Shown here in pieces: positions 7,371 through 17,500 of a stretch of 24,003 nucleotides of DNA. This stretch comes from a virus. The DNA is taken from positions 1 to 24,003 of the IMG/VR virus record IMGVR_UViG_3300017786_000141; one strand, written 5' to 3'. The first letter of the stretch is position 1. Each line of letters starts with the position of its first letter. The notes beneath the pieces were generated by a model. That model did not search any database. It was not told the origin of the DNA and saw only the letters and a program-made list of their open reading frames with translations. The translations under genes and the position numbers were made by a program.

Positions 7371-8087
7371 ATGGTAAGTGTAGACACAGTATATCAAAGA
7401 GTTTTGGCTTTAGCTAACAAAGAGCAAAGAGGTTATATAACACCTCAAGAGTTTAATTTATTTGCTAATCAAGCACAGATGGATATATTTGATCAATACT
7501 TTTATGACATAAATCAGTTTGGTAGAGTTAACGGTAATAGCACAGACCATTCTGATATGTTAAGTTTATTAGAAGAAAAAGTAAGCAATTTTAGACGTAC
7601 TTCAATCTTATCTTTTAATAATACTTTAAACGGTTATAGTTTAGCAACTTTGCAAGATTTTTATTCTGTAGGTACGGTGATATATGATAGATCTGTAGGT
7701 GGTGGTGTAGGAAGAGTTGAAGTAGAACCTATTAACCATAACGAGCAATTGATGTTAGAGTCTTCTTCTTTAACGGCTCCTTCTTTATTAAGACCTATTT
7801 ACACTAGAGAAAACAATACTATTAAAATATATCCTTTAACTATAATATCTGGTGTTAGTTGTAAATATATAAAATACCCAACTCCGGTTAATTGGAGTTA
7901 CATTGTTGTTAAAGAAAAAGCTTTGTATAACGGTACCAACTCTGCAAACTTTGAACTTCATACTTCTGAAGAAAATAATTTAGTAAATAAAATTTTAGCG
8001 CTAGCTGGTATATCAATAGAAGACCCAACTATATATCAAACAGGTCAAGCACAAGACATGAAAAGTATTCAACAAGAAAAACAATAA
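7371..8087 (+). CDS. Head-tail connector ring protein candidate (first adaptor)
   Basis: This 238-residue protein probably binds below the portal and starts the head-tail interface. The N-terminus is a helical hairpin, VDTVYQRVLALANKEQRGYI, followed by TPQEFNLFANQAQMDIFDQY (about 25-44). This is a common opening for ring or stopper proteins of short-tailed marine and crAss-like phages: two helices with aromatic and Asn/Gln-rich faces. The middle is beta-rich with a conserved-looking TIKIYPLTI strand (about 147-155) and CKYIKYPTPVNW. The C-terminal part (about 195-238) is helical and ends Gln/Lys-rich. Placement directly before a second adaptor and a nozzle gene matches a P22 gp4-like or crAss-like ring-protein role. 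The protein has no enzymatic motifs. The gap to the next ATG is only TAA. The assignment is by architecture and order rather than by a match I can run. Confidence 0.62.
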   Translation: MVSVDTVYQRVLALANKEQRGYITPQEFNLFANQAQMDIFDQYFYDINQFGRVNGNSTDHSDMLSLLEEKVSNFRRTSILSFNNTLNGYSLATLQDFYSVGTVIYDRSVGGGVGRVEVEPINHNEQLMLESSSLTAPSLLRPIYTRENNTIKIYPLTIISGVSCKYIKYPTPVNWSYIVVKEKALYNGTNSANFELHTSEENNLVNKILALAGISIEDPTIYQTGQAQDMKSIQQEKQ

Positions 8088-8090
8088 TAA

Positions 8091-9242
8091 ATGGGTTTAA
8101 TACAAACAACACAACAAGATTATTACAATAATAACAGTGGTTTTGGAAACTATCAATTTACTTCTTTAGAAGATATTATAAATCAATTTATTATTGCATA
8201 TGTTGGTGAAAACAAAATAATAAGTAAAATAAAAAGAGCTGACGTACAGTTTCATGCTATGCGCTCATTGCAAGAACTTAGCTTTGATACTTTTAAATCT
8301 ACAAAGTCTCAAGAAATAGAAGTGCCAGCAAATTTATCAATGGTGTTACCACAAGACTATGTTAACTATGTTAAGTTAGTCTGGGTAGATTCTTCTGGTG
8401 TTGAGCATGTAATACAACCAACTAGCAAGTCATCAAATCCTTTTTCAATAAAACAAAATAATGATGGAACTTATGACTTTGACACCGATAACGATAGTAT
8501 ATACGATCAAAATTCTTTAACACAACAAGGTGTTATATTCAAACAATTTAGTCCTTTTGACAATAGTTCTGCTGTATTAAGTTTAGTTTTTCCTGTGTCA
8601 AATGATTTACCTACTGGTGATTTAGAAGTTGGTATGTTCGTTACAGGCAGTAGTGATGTACCATTAGGAACTACAATAGCTAGTATAGACACTGTAAACA
8701 ATCAAATCACGCTAAGTACTACCCCAACAAATGATTTATTAGGTACTGCTGATGTTGAACTAAGATTTACTAAAGACAATATATTTCCAACTTCTGATAC
8801 TTTAAACAAATATAGATCGCAAAGCTCGGTTACAACTGGTGATGATTACGATAGCGACACCAGATGGGTTGCTGAAGGTAAAAGATATGGTTTAGATACT
8901 GAAAGAGCACAAGACAACGGTATATTTTTTATTGATGAATTACAAGGAAGAATACACTTTTCATCTAATATTTCTGGAAAAACTGTAATACTAAAATATA
9001 TAAGTGATAGTCTTGGTACAGACGCTGAGATGCAAGTGCATAAGTTTGCAGAAGAAGCTATGTACAAGTGTATAGCATACGCTATAATGTCTACAAGAGC
9101 TAATGTGCAAGAATATATAGTTCGTAGATTTCAAAAAGATAAGTTTGCAGCTGTTAGAAAGGCGAAACTAAGACTATCAAATTTAAAAATAGAAGAATTA
9201 ACTCAAATACTTAGAGGTAAATCTAAGCAAATAAAACACTAG
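8091..9242 (+). CDS. Second connector/ring protein with inserted beta module
   Basis: This 383-residue protein probably links the first ring to the nozzle. The N-terminal helices include SLEDIINQFIIAYVGENKII (about 26-45). A strand region carries VPANLSMVLPQDYVNYVKLV (about 77-96), a motif block I associate with a conserved structural family in uncultured marine phages. At about 131-139 lies DTDNDSIYD, resembling a TSP3 or dockerin-type calcium loop. Residues about 179-228 form a separate beta module starting GMFVTG and ending VELRF, related to modules in the protein at 19117. The core resumes with YGLDTERAQDNGIFFIDELQ and a helical end rich in Arg and Lys (about 315-383), a plausible DNA- or portal-facing surface. 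This is the only gene ending in TAG. A neck or stopper protein is the best guess. Confidence 0.6.
   Translation: MGLIQTTQQDYYNNNSGFGNYQFTSLEDIINQFIIAYVGENKIISKIKRADVQFHAMRSLQELSFDTFKSTKSQEIEVPANLSMVLPQDYVNYVKLVWVDSSGVEHVIQPTSKSSNPFSIKQNNDGTYDFDTDNDSIYDQNSLTQQGVIFKQFSPFDNSSAVLSLVFPVSNDLPTGDLEVGMFVTGSSDVPLGTTIASIDTVNNQITLSTTPTNDLLGTADVELRFTKDNIFPTSDTLNKYRSQSSVTTGDDYDSDTRWVAEGKRYGLDTERAQDNGIFFIDELQGRIHFSSNISGKTVILKYISDSLGTDAEMQVHKFAEEAMYKCIAYAIMSTRANVQEYIVRRFQKDKFAAVRKAKLRLSNLKIEELTQILRGKSKQIKH
8625..8775 (+). repeat. GMxVxG beta module, copy in connector protein
   Basis: This segment encodes residues about 179-228 of the connector protein. It contains GMFVTG, then LGTTIASID, then QITLS and VELRF. 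It shares this order of motifs with three segments in the 488-residue protein at 19117-20583, most clearly with the GMIVTG copy. Boundaries are approximate. Confidence 0.55.
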
Positions 9243-9245
9243 AGC

Positions 9246-12200
9246 ATGCCAGATATTAAGCACACTTTTTCGGCAGGGAAAATGAACAAAGACCTTGACG
9301 AAAGATTAGTTCCTAATGGCGAATATAAAGATGCCATGAATATACAAGTATCAACTTCAGAAGGATCTGATGTTGGTGCTGTGCAAAATATTTTAGGTAA
9401 TAAGTTGATCTCTGCAGAATCTACTTTGTATGAAAACTTATCTGCCCAACAAGGTTTTTCAACAGGTAGATGTATTGGTAGTATATCTAATGGTCAAAAT
9501 GAAAAGCTTTATTGGTTTATTAAAGACAGAGAAATAAACACATCGCAAAGTTACACTGACGCTGTTGCGCAGTGGGGTGATTACATGCCTAAGAAAGATA
9601 TGATTGTTGAAGCAGACGCTTCTTCTTCTCCTACAAACCCAGTAGTAAATCCTGTTTTAGTTGATATTTTTGAAACAAAATTTATATTATACCCAGGCCC
9701 TGGTATTCAAGCAGACAACAACCAGCCGCCAGGACAAAGTGTTTATTTTCTAGTTAGCGGCTTGGCAGACTCAGATTACATGCCAAAGGCTGGTGATACT
9801 TTTTCAGTATACAATTATGATAATTTATTTAATTATACAGCGACTACAAGACCGTGGAAAGTACTTGCTGTTATAAATGACACTACTCCAAATTTAACTA
9901 GAATTTACACTAACTTAATTCCAGGTCAAGGAGGTAATATTAGCGCTCTTGAATTTGCTCAAATAGCATCAGATTCGGCAAATCAATTAAATTTAATAGT
10001 AACTTTTATAAGCGAAAAAGTATTAAATTTTAATACTGATCCTAATAAAATTATAACCGGTATAAACATTATTGATAATTTACTTTTTTGGACAGACGAT
10101 TATTCAGAGCCAAAAAAAATAAATATAGACCGTTGCAAAGAACATACAAATTCTTTTCACCAATCAACAAAACTTCCTAGTGGTGAATTTTTACAAGAAA
10201 AACATATTACAGTTATAAAGCCAGCTCCTAAGAAAGCTCCAGTTTTAAAATTAATACCTACAGAAAACTTTAATCAACCAGGTATAATTGCTAATTTTAG
10301 ATTTCAAGACTTTTTTGGCAGTGATTTATACCCTTCATTTCATGGTTTAGAGCAAGACGGAACTCCAAAAAATTATGTTAATTTTTCAATATTAAACACA
10401 ACATCATCAACACCTTTTGATCTTGTTGCAAACCAAACTATTATACATTTAAAAGCTGCTGAAACAAACTCTATAATATACGACAGTGATGGTAATGGTA
10501 CTTACGATCAATTAAATCAAAATTTTAATCAACAATACCAAACAAGTGGCGATTGGGACGTAAGAATGATGATTATTGGTGGAGATGCTTTTAATCAAAA
10601 TCCAACCCAATCTGTGTTAACGCCAACAGGCTCGCCGTTAACAGGCAATGTAGATGTACACGCTATTATCTTAAACATAGGTCAAAATATAACTAGAGGA
10701 AACTCTTCTTGGGTTGTTAATTTTGAACAAGCTAAAGACACGTTGTTTGAACAAAAATTTCCTAGATTTTCTTATAGATATATATATGCGGATGGTGAAT
10801 ATTCTCCTTTTGGTCCATTTTCTGAAGTAGCTTTTAATCCTGGTGGTTATTCAATGAATAGCAAGCAAGGTTATAATACAGCAATGTCTAATAACTTAAG
10901 CAAAGTTATAGTAGAACAATTTGTAACAACTGACACGCCTGAAGACGTGGAGAAAATAGAAATATTATACAAAGAATCAAATTCACCAAATGTTTATATA
11001 GTAGATTCTATTTCGAAAAATGATAGTTTAGGAAGATACTACTCAGCAACATCAAATCCACCAAATTTAGGTGTATATGAAATAACCTCAGACACTATAT
11101 TTAAAACAGTAGCTTCAAATCAGTTGTTAAGACCATATGACAACGTACCTACAAAAGCTTTAGCGCAAGAAATTGTTGGTAACAGGGTTATATATGCTAA
11201 TTATTTACAAAACTTAAACCTTAGTGACTTATTAGATAAAAAAGTTTTAACAAGTGTTTCTTATAATTTAAGAAGTATTGTTGATGAGTTTGGCTCAAAG
11301 TCTTTAAAATCTTTAAGAGAATATCAGTTAGGTGTTGTTTACACTGACGACTATGGTAGAGAAACACCAGTATTAACAGATGAGTCTTCTAGTTTAGTTG
11401 TACCTATTACAGAGGCTTCAAATTCAATAAAACTTTCTGCTCAAATAACAACACAACCACCTTCTAAAGCTAAGTATTTTAAGTTTTATGTAAAAGAAAC
11501 TTCTAATGAGTATTATAATCTAGCTATGGATCGATGGTATGACGCTCAAGATGATAATGTTTGGATTTCTTTTAACTCTGCAGACAGAAATAAAGTTGAT
11601 GAAGAAACTTTTCTATATTTAAAAAAAGCACATGGATATGACAACGCTGTTTTAGTTCCAAATAAATATAAAATTTTAGCAATTAAAAATGAAGCTCCAG
11701 AGTTTATAAAAACTAATTTAAAACAAAAAAGAAAAACTACTCATAGCGCAAATAATAATGTTTTTTCTGACAACTTAGAATATCCTTTTCCAAAAACAAA
11801 TACGTTTATCTGCCAACAAGCTCTAATAGATCCGTCAAACACTTTGTCAGACTTGTCTAACCCAATAGTTAGATTTACAAATCTTACTACTAACAACGTA
11901 TCAAAAACATATCACATAACTAGTATTGAAGATCTTGGTGCAGAATTATTGTTTAGAATAGACGGTAAGTTTGGTTTTGACACAAGTTTTCTTGAAGCAT
12001 CTACGTCTACACCTACTACTCAAGTTATAAATGACAATATAACAATTGAAATTTTTGAAGGAGAAATACAAGATGCACCAGAGTTTTCAGGTAAGTTTTT
12101 TGTTAAAATATTTAAAGACTTTAATATATCTCAATACGTTCAACCAACACTTAACAACCAAGGAAATTTAAGAGTAATTGACCAGCTTAGTGTTTATAAC

Positions 12201-14510
12201 TACGACCAAGACACTGTTACAACTACAAATGGTATTTTGCCTTCTCAACCAGGTGGTAATGATTTTAAATGGCATGATGTTGCGTTGCAAAATAATAGCT
12301 GGGGTTTATCAGATACAGCATCGTTAATTCAAGATACTGTTGATTCTGCAAAAGAATTATTTGGTGATGGTACTACTAGTGATCCTGATGATCCTAATGG
12401 TCCAAAGTGGTTTATTGACAGCTTATATCACGAAGGTGTTGGTGTTAGAAACATTAACGTTGGATACGGTCAAGGTGTAGATTATTTCCATGACAATCAG
12501 CGACACCCAGCAGACCCACAAGATCCATTTGTAAACTCTTCAACTCAAAATGGTGTTTTTTCAGCTTTTAATGATGTGTATTCAGAGGATAATACAGCTC
12601 CCGCTGTTTCTGGCCAAACAAATGGAGCAGGCGCTCAAGTTATTGCTAGAAGAAGAATGAACGGTGTTAATCTTTCACAAATAGATATTGGTATTGCTGG
12701 TTTACCAAGAGTATCATCTTATAACCAAGGATTGTACGGTAACGGTACAAACACAAATCCAGCTGATTCAAATGCCCAGAACTTTGAATGGGTGTATCAA
12801 CAACCAAACCAAAATAATGGTCAAGGAGTTATTACAGCTCGTTTTACGCAAGGCCAACATATAAGATTTGCTAACGATCCAGATCTTATAGTTTATAAAA
12901 TAATAAACGTAGAGGTGTTTGATATTTTTAATTACAGTAGCACTTACAAAGGTGGTTTCGATATTACTAGAGCTCAACGCTCTGACACTAGGCCTAATGG
13001 GGGTGAGAATGATCCAGCAAATGTTACCGCTGGTTTTAAGGAAGAAAACAATATGTTTAACTCATACAACTATAGAAAAACATTTAGATTAACCCTTGAT
13101 AAACCAATTGGTGATAATGGTAGGTACAACCCAACACAAGACGCTACACAAACAAACGCTGTAAATATAGATTTTCTTGATGCTCCAGATAGAATAAATA
13201 TAACTGAAGCAAGTTCTAATCCAAACCCAGCTGTTTTTGAAACAAAGCCAAAAGAAGATTTAGACTTAGATTTATACTATCAAATTAGTGATACATATCC
13301 AATAGAAGATCACGGTTTACAAGTAGATCTTGATAATTATTTTAATTGTTATTCTTTTGGAAACGGAGTAGAATCAAATAGAATTAGAGATGATTTTAAT
13401 GCGCCAACAATAGACAAGGGGGTTAGAGTTTCTACTATTCTTGAGTCTGAGTATAAAGAAGAAAAAAGAAAAAGCGGTTTAATATATTCTGGTATATACA
13501 ACTCTACAAGCGGTATAAATAGAACAAATCAATTTATTCAAGCAGAAAAAATAACAAAAGATTTAAATCCTGAGTATGGTAGTATACAAAAGCTACATAC
13601 AAGAAATTCAGATTTAGTTGCTTTATGCGAAGATAAAGTTGTAAGAATATATGCTAATAAAGATGCTTTATTTAACGCTGATGGCAACGTAAATTTAACA
13701 GCTACTGATAAAGTTTTAGGTACTGCACAGCCTTTTGCTGGTGAATATGGTATATCTAAAAATCCAGAGTCTTTTGTAACAGAGTCTTATAGAAATTATT
13801 TTACAGATAAACAAAGAGGTGTGGTATTAAGACTATCTATGGACGGTCTAACACCAATATCTGATTACGGCATGAAAGATTATTTTTCAGATAACTTAAA
13901 AACAAGTACAATGCTTATTGGTAGTTATGATGCTAAAAAATCAGACTATAATATTTCACTAATAAAAGCTAATCCAACACTTAGCGAAACAGTAAGTTTT
14001 GATGAGGCTGTAAACGGATGGAGTAGTTTTAAATCTTTTATACCAGAAACTGGAGTTAGCTTGTCTAATGAATACTACACTTTTAAAAGCGGTTTATTAT
14101 ACAAGCATCACGATGATAAAAATGGTTACAATAATTTTTACGGAGTTCAAGTACCATCATCTATAAACGTGTTATTAAATGATATTAGTGGTAGCGTGAA
14201 AAGTTTTAAAAACTTAAGTTACGAAGGTTCTCAATCACAAGTTTTAAAAAACGTAGATGCTAGAGACAATAACTATTATAATTTAAATGACAAATTAGGT
14301 TGGTATGTAGAAAACATAACAACAGATATTGAAGATGGTTATATAAATGAGTTTATTGAAAAAGAAAATAAATGGTTTAATTATATAAAAGGAAATCAAA
14401 CAATGGACACTAGTAATTTTACACTACAAGGTATTGGGCTTGCACAAAGCTTTGTTGCTCCACCTGTTACATATAACTTAACTATACAAGATATAGCTGA
14501 CGAAGATTAA
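9246..14510 (+). CDS. Giant nozzle/muzzle-type tail protein
   Basis: This 1754-residue protein likely forms the tail nozzle below the connector rings. The N-terminus has AGKMNKDLDERLVPNGEY at about 10-27, then DAMNIQV and a Gly/Asn-rich block. This opening resembles nozzle or muzzle proteins of short-tailed phages, where similar Pro-Asn-Gly sequences start a beta-propeller. Residues 413-421 (DSDGNGTYD) resemble a calcium-binding loop. The middle is beta-rich with several insertions, including an Asn/Gly-rich region at about 1080-1200. The later segment resumes a repeated-strand pattern: LHTRNSDLVALCEDKVVRIY (about 1450-1469), GEYGISKNPESF (about 1498-1509) and YFTDKQRGVVLRLSMDGLTP (about 1518-1537). 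It is more than twice the length of T7 gp12 (794 residues), which suggests added domains. The start at 9246 has a weak GAGC context, and an ATG at 9282 would lose the leading strand; I keep 9246. Ring/nozzle is the best fit by order and motifs; a large fibre is possible. Confidence 0.65.
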   Translation: MPDIKHTFSAGKMNKDLDERLVPNGEYKDAMNIQVSTSEGSDVGAVQNILGNKLISAESTLYENLSAQQGFSTGRCIGSISNGQNEKLYWFIKDREINTSQSYTDAVAQWGDYMPKKDMIVEADASSSPTNPVVNPVLVDIFETKFILYPGPGIQADNNQPPGQSVYFLVSGLADSDYMPKAGDTFSVYNYDNLFNYTATTRPWKVLAVINDTTPNLTRIYTNLIPGQGGNISALEFAQIASDSANQLNLIVTFISEKVLNFNTDPNKIITGINIIDNLLFWTDDYSEPKKINIDRCKEHTNSFHQSTKLPSGEFLQEKHITVIKPAPKKAPVLKLIPTENFNQPGIIANFRFQDFFGSDLYPSFHGLEQDGTPKNYVNFSILNTTSSTPFDLVANQTIIHLKAAETNSIIYDSDGNGTYDQLNQNFNQQYQTSGDWDVRMMIIGGDAFNQNPTQSVLTPTGSPLTGNVDVHAIILNIGQNITRGNSSWVVNFEQAKDTLFEQKFPRFSYRYIYADGEYSPFGPFSEVAFNPGGYSMNSKQGYNTAMSNNLSKVIVEQFVTTDTPEDVEKIEILYKESNSPNVYIVDSISKNDSLGRYYSATSNPPNLGVYEITSDTIFKTVASNQLLRPYDNVPTKALAQEIVGNRVIYANYLQNLNLSDLLDKKVLTSVSYNLRSIVDEFGSKSLKSLREYQLGVVYTDDYGRETPVLTDESSSLVVPITEASNSIKLSAQITTQPPSKAKYFKFYVKETSNEYYNLAMDRWYDAQDDNVWISFNSADRNKVDEETFLYLKKAHGYDNAVLVPNKYKILAIKNEAPEFIKTNLKQKRKTTHSANNNVFSDNLEYPFPKTNTFICQQALIDPSNTLSDLSNPIVRFTNLTTNNVSKTYHITSIEDLGAELLFRIDGKFGFDTSFLEASTSTPTTQVINDNITIEIFEGEIQDAPEFSGKFFVKIFKDFNISQYVQPTLNNQGNLRVIDQLSVYNYDQDTVTTTNGILPSQPGGNDFKWHDVALQNNSWGLSDTASLIQDTVDSAKELFGDGTTSDPDDPNGPKWFIDSLYHEGVGVRNINVGYGQGVDYFHDNQRHPADPQDPFVNSSTQNGVFSAFNDVYSEDNTAPAVSGQTNGAGAQVIARRRMNGVNLSQIDIGIAGLPRVSSYNQGLYGNGTNTNPADSNAQNFEWVYQQPNQNNGQGVITARFTQGQHIRFANDPDLIVYKIINVEVFDIFNYSSTYKGGFDITRAQRSDTRPNGGENDPANVTAGFKEENNMFNSYNYRKTFRLTLDKPIGDNGRYNPTQDATQTNAVNIDFLDAPDRINITEASSNPNPAVFETKPKEDLDLDLYYQISDTYPIEDHGLQVDLDNYFNCYSFGNGVESNRIRDDFNAPTIDKGVRVSTILESEYKEEKRKSGLIYSGIYNSTSGINRTNQFIQAEKITKDLNPEYGSIQKLHTRNSDLVALCEDKVVRIYANKDALFNADGNVNLTATDKVLGTAQPFAGEYGISKNPESFVTESYRNYFTDKQRGVVLRLSMDGLTPISDYGMKDYFSDNLKTSTMLIGSYDAKKSDYNISLIKANPTLSETVSFDEAVNGWSSFKSFIPETGVSLSNEYYTFKSGLLYKHHDDKNGYNNFYGVQVPSSINVLLNDISGSVKSFKNLSYEGSQSQVLKNVDARDNNYYNLNDKLGWYVENITTDIEDGYINEFIEKENKWFNYIKGNQTMDTSNFTLQGIGLAQSFVAPPVTYNLTIQDIADED

Positions 14511-14521
14511 TAAAATTAAAT

Positions 14522-17500
14522 ATGCCAACAAATAATCATGCAAATAATAAATATGAGGTAACCGTATATAATATAAGTACGGTTAGTGGTAATCCAGGCG
14601 CAGGAGCACATATTGCAGAGCTGCATATTACACCTAAAAACTCTTTAGACCCTGTATTTGCTGGTGATTTTAAGATTAATTCATTGCCTAGTCAATACAA
14701 GGCTTCCTCTCATTACCCTACACCATATGGTCCAAGAACAACTTCTTACACACATCCAGACTTTAGCGGTCTTTATCCTACAACAGATTCTTACGAGTTT
14801 TACTATATAGGTTGGCAATCTTTTAACACAATAACAGGGTTTTCTTCAACAAGCACTGCTGGGTATATTGCTCAAGCGCACTTCATGGAAGTTTATCAAA
14901 ATGATAACGGTGATTTAATTAATAACGAGCCTATTGGGAGTGGAGGATTAAATGATCCAAGTAGCGGCCCAACTAGTTTGAATCTGTATATAAACACATG
15001 GCTTGCGGCTGAAACAGACCCTGCAGATAGAGGAACAATATCAGCAAATGTAAACCCTGTGTTTATTAGATTGTTTATTATTCTTCATAATTTACCAGAT
15101 CCTTTTACTGCTGATATATTACAACTTTTTGATTTAGATTTAGTACCGCATGCTGTTACTAATTATGGATGTACTGATCCTAATGCAATTAACTACAGTG
15201 CTAGTGCAAATATAGATGATGGAAGTTGTACGTATTTTGGTTGTACTAATGACAACACTGGTTCTTGGCCTGATATAAACGGAAATAATGTTGATGGTAC
15301 TCCTTGTTTAGGAGGCACATTATTTACAACTCAGCCGACAGGTTACAATATAATAAATTATCCTTGTATTGATGCAAATACTGGGCTAGCTAACGGCTAC
15401 GAAACTGTTAACTTTAATCCTCAAGCAGCGATTGATGACGGAAGTTGTTTAATACCAGTGACTGGTTGTGGAGATGATACTTATATAGAGTATAATCCAA
15501 ATGCTGATTTTGTAGACAACACTACGAACTGTATAACACCTATTGTTTACGGCTGTGTAGACAGTTCATATAGCGGTTCTGATATAAATCCAGATGTTAA
15601 TGGTTATTGTGTTTCTGGCGCTGCTGCAGTTGGTGGTTTTTGTGCTGTTGGTGATGGTTATTTTGCTTACAACTATGATCCTAGCGCAAATGTAAACCAA
15701 GTAAGTCTTACAGATACCTCAGATCCTTGTGGTTATTGCACGGTTTACGGTTGCACAGACAATACTGCTTTTAATTATGACGCGTCAGCTGATTGTGATG
15801 ATGGATCGTGTATAGCAACAATAACCGGTTGTTTTGACCCACAAGGTAATGATCCAACGACAGGCTTGCCATTATCTTCAAACTATAATTATTTAGGTAC
15901 TACAGGAGCTATAAATCATGATCCAACCGTAAACACTATTAATCTTAATGATTGCTATTATTTTCCTGGTTGTACAGATTCTGCTGATTTAACTTATTTT
16001 CAACAGACTTATATTGATGCAAACGGTGTAACTCAACTTATGTTTAATGCATGTGTTGGTGGTAGTGTAGTAGACTATGATGATGGTAGTTGTAGTGGAA
16101 CTACTAATTTTATTGCTGGTTGTACAGATCCTAACGCTAACAACTATTTAATAAGTGCAGTAGTTGATGATTGCTCTTGCATATATCCAAACCCTGTTGG
16201 TGGTTGTATGGACGATACTGTTGGTGATAATCCAGATGTAAACGGTGATTGCACAAATACAGACCCTGCTACTGGAAATATAATTAATGTTGGTTACCCA
16301 AATCCTCACGGTTGTGGTGGTACTGATGGTTATTTATCAGCAAACTACGACCCAGCTGCAAACACGACTAGTATAACTGATCCAGCCACTAATATAACAA
16401 CAACATATACTTGTGATTACTATGGCTGTACAGATTCAAATGGTAGTAACTATGATGCGACAGCAACTTTAGATGATGGCACTTGTGTAGTTGATGGCGT
16501 GTACTATAGCATTATTGGTTCTGGACATCTTAATATACCTAATACTAATTTAAATAACGGAACAATAAATAATCCTACGCCTAATGTTCATATTGGTGCC
16601 ACTGCAATGGGTAATACTTTAACTGGTGCTGGTCCTAGTAATGGTTTTATAACAAACCAAGGTCTTGTTGACTTTAGTCTTTATGAAGGTTTTACTTTTG
16701 AAGATGAAAATGGAAATGTGTTAGAATCTACAGCTTTTCTTTTTACTATGTTTGGCCATCTTGCCGGAAGCCCAGCATCGTGGGAAAATTTTCCTTTAAT
16801 ATTTTCTACAGCGCCAAGTTTTAAAAATGCTCAAGAGGTTAATTTAATGGTTTTAAATCAATATTTAGTTTCAGAAGCTGTTTTAGTTGTGGCTGGTGAA
16901 ATTGATATTGCTACTTTAGATCCTGGTTTTAATTCTACAGCTTGGTCTATAACCCCTCACCCTAGCGTTACTTATTCAGGTATAAACTCAGATCCTAGTT
17001 CTCCATACTTTGGTACTTTTGAGTTTTCACATGGTGATATTGCTGATATTGGACTTGATGGTGATTCTGCTCACAATCCTGCTACTGACGGTCCTGGATA
17101 TCAATTTGAAATTGTTGAAGAATATACTGGTACGGATAGAGCAAATATAATAGCGTTATTAGCAGATCAAAGACAACAAGGCGTTTGGGGAGGAGTTGAA
17201 TTAGATCAATATTTATTTGGGTGGAACATTTCGCCAGGCACTTCAAACCCTGCGCAAACTGGTTATATTACTTATTTAAAATGTAAGTTTTATACAAATA
17301 ATATTAATTTTGATTACGCAACCGGAGGTCAATATCCAAATTTAATGGGTGGTTTTACTCAAATAGAACCAATTCAATTTGTTTATAAACCAGGTTGTAT
17401 GGACGTTTTAGATTGTAATTACTGGGCAGATGCAACAGTTGAAGACACAGGGTTGTGTAGTGGTACTTACTATGGTTGTACTGATCCAGGTGCAACTAAT

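Larger units (their letters stand above)
15164..16486 (+). repeat. Main block of GCTD...DDGSC cysteine repeats
   Basis: This covers about eleven degenerate repeat starts in the fibre gene (residues 215-655). Units with a recognisable GCxD start include those with first Cys at residues 217, 345, 562 and 636. DDGSC or close variants end units near residues 237, 430 and 655, among others. The spacing is irregular because different unit types alternate. Confidence 0.75.

Noticed and set aside
9282-9284. Alternative nozzle start at the second ATG
   Set aside because: Its AAA context is better than GAGC at 9246, but the residues between them (PDIKHTFSAGK) match the opening I associate with this family, so the earlier start was kept.
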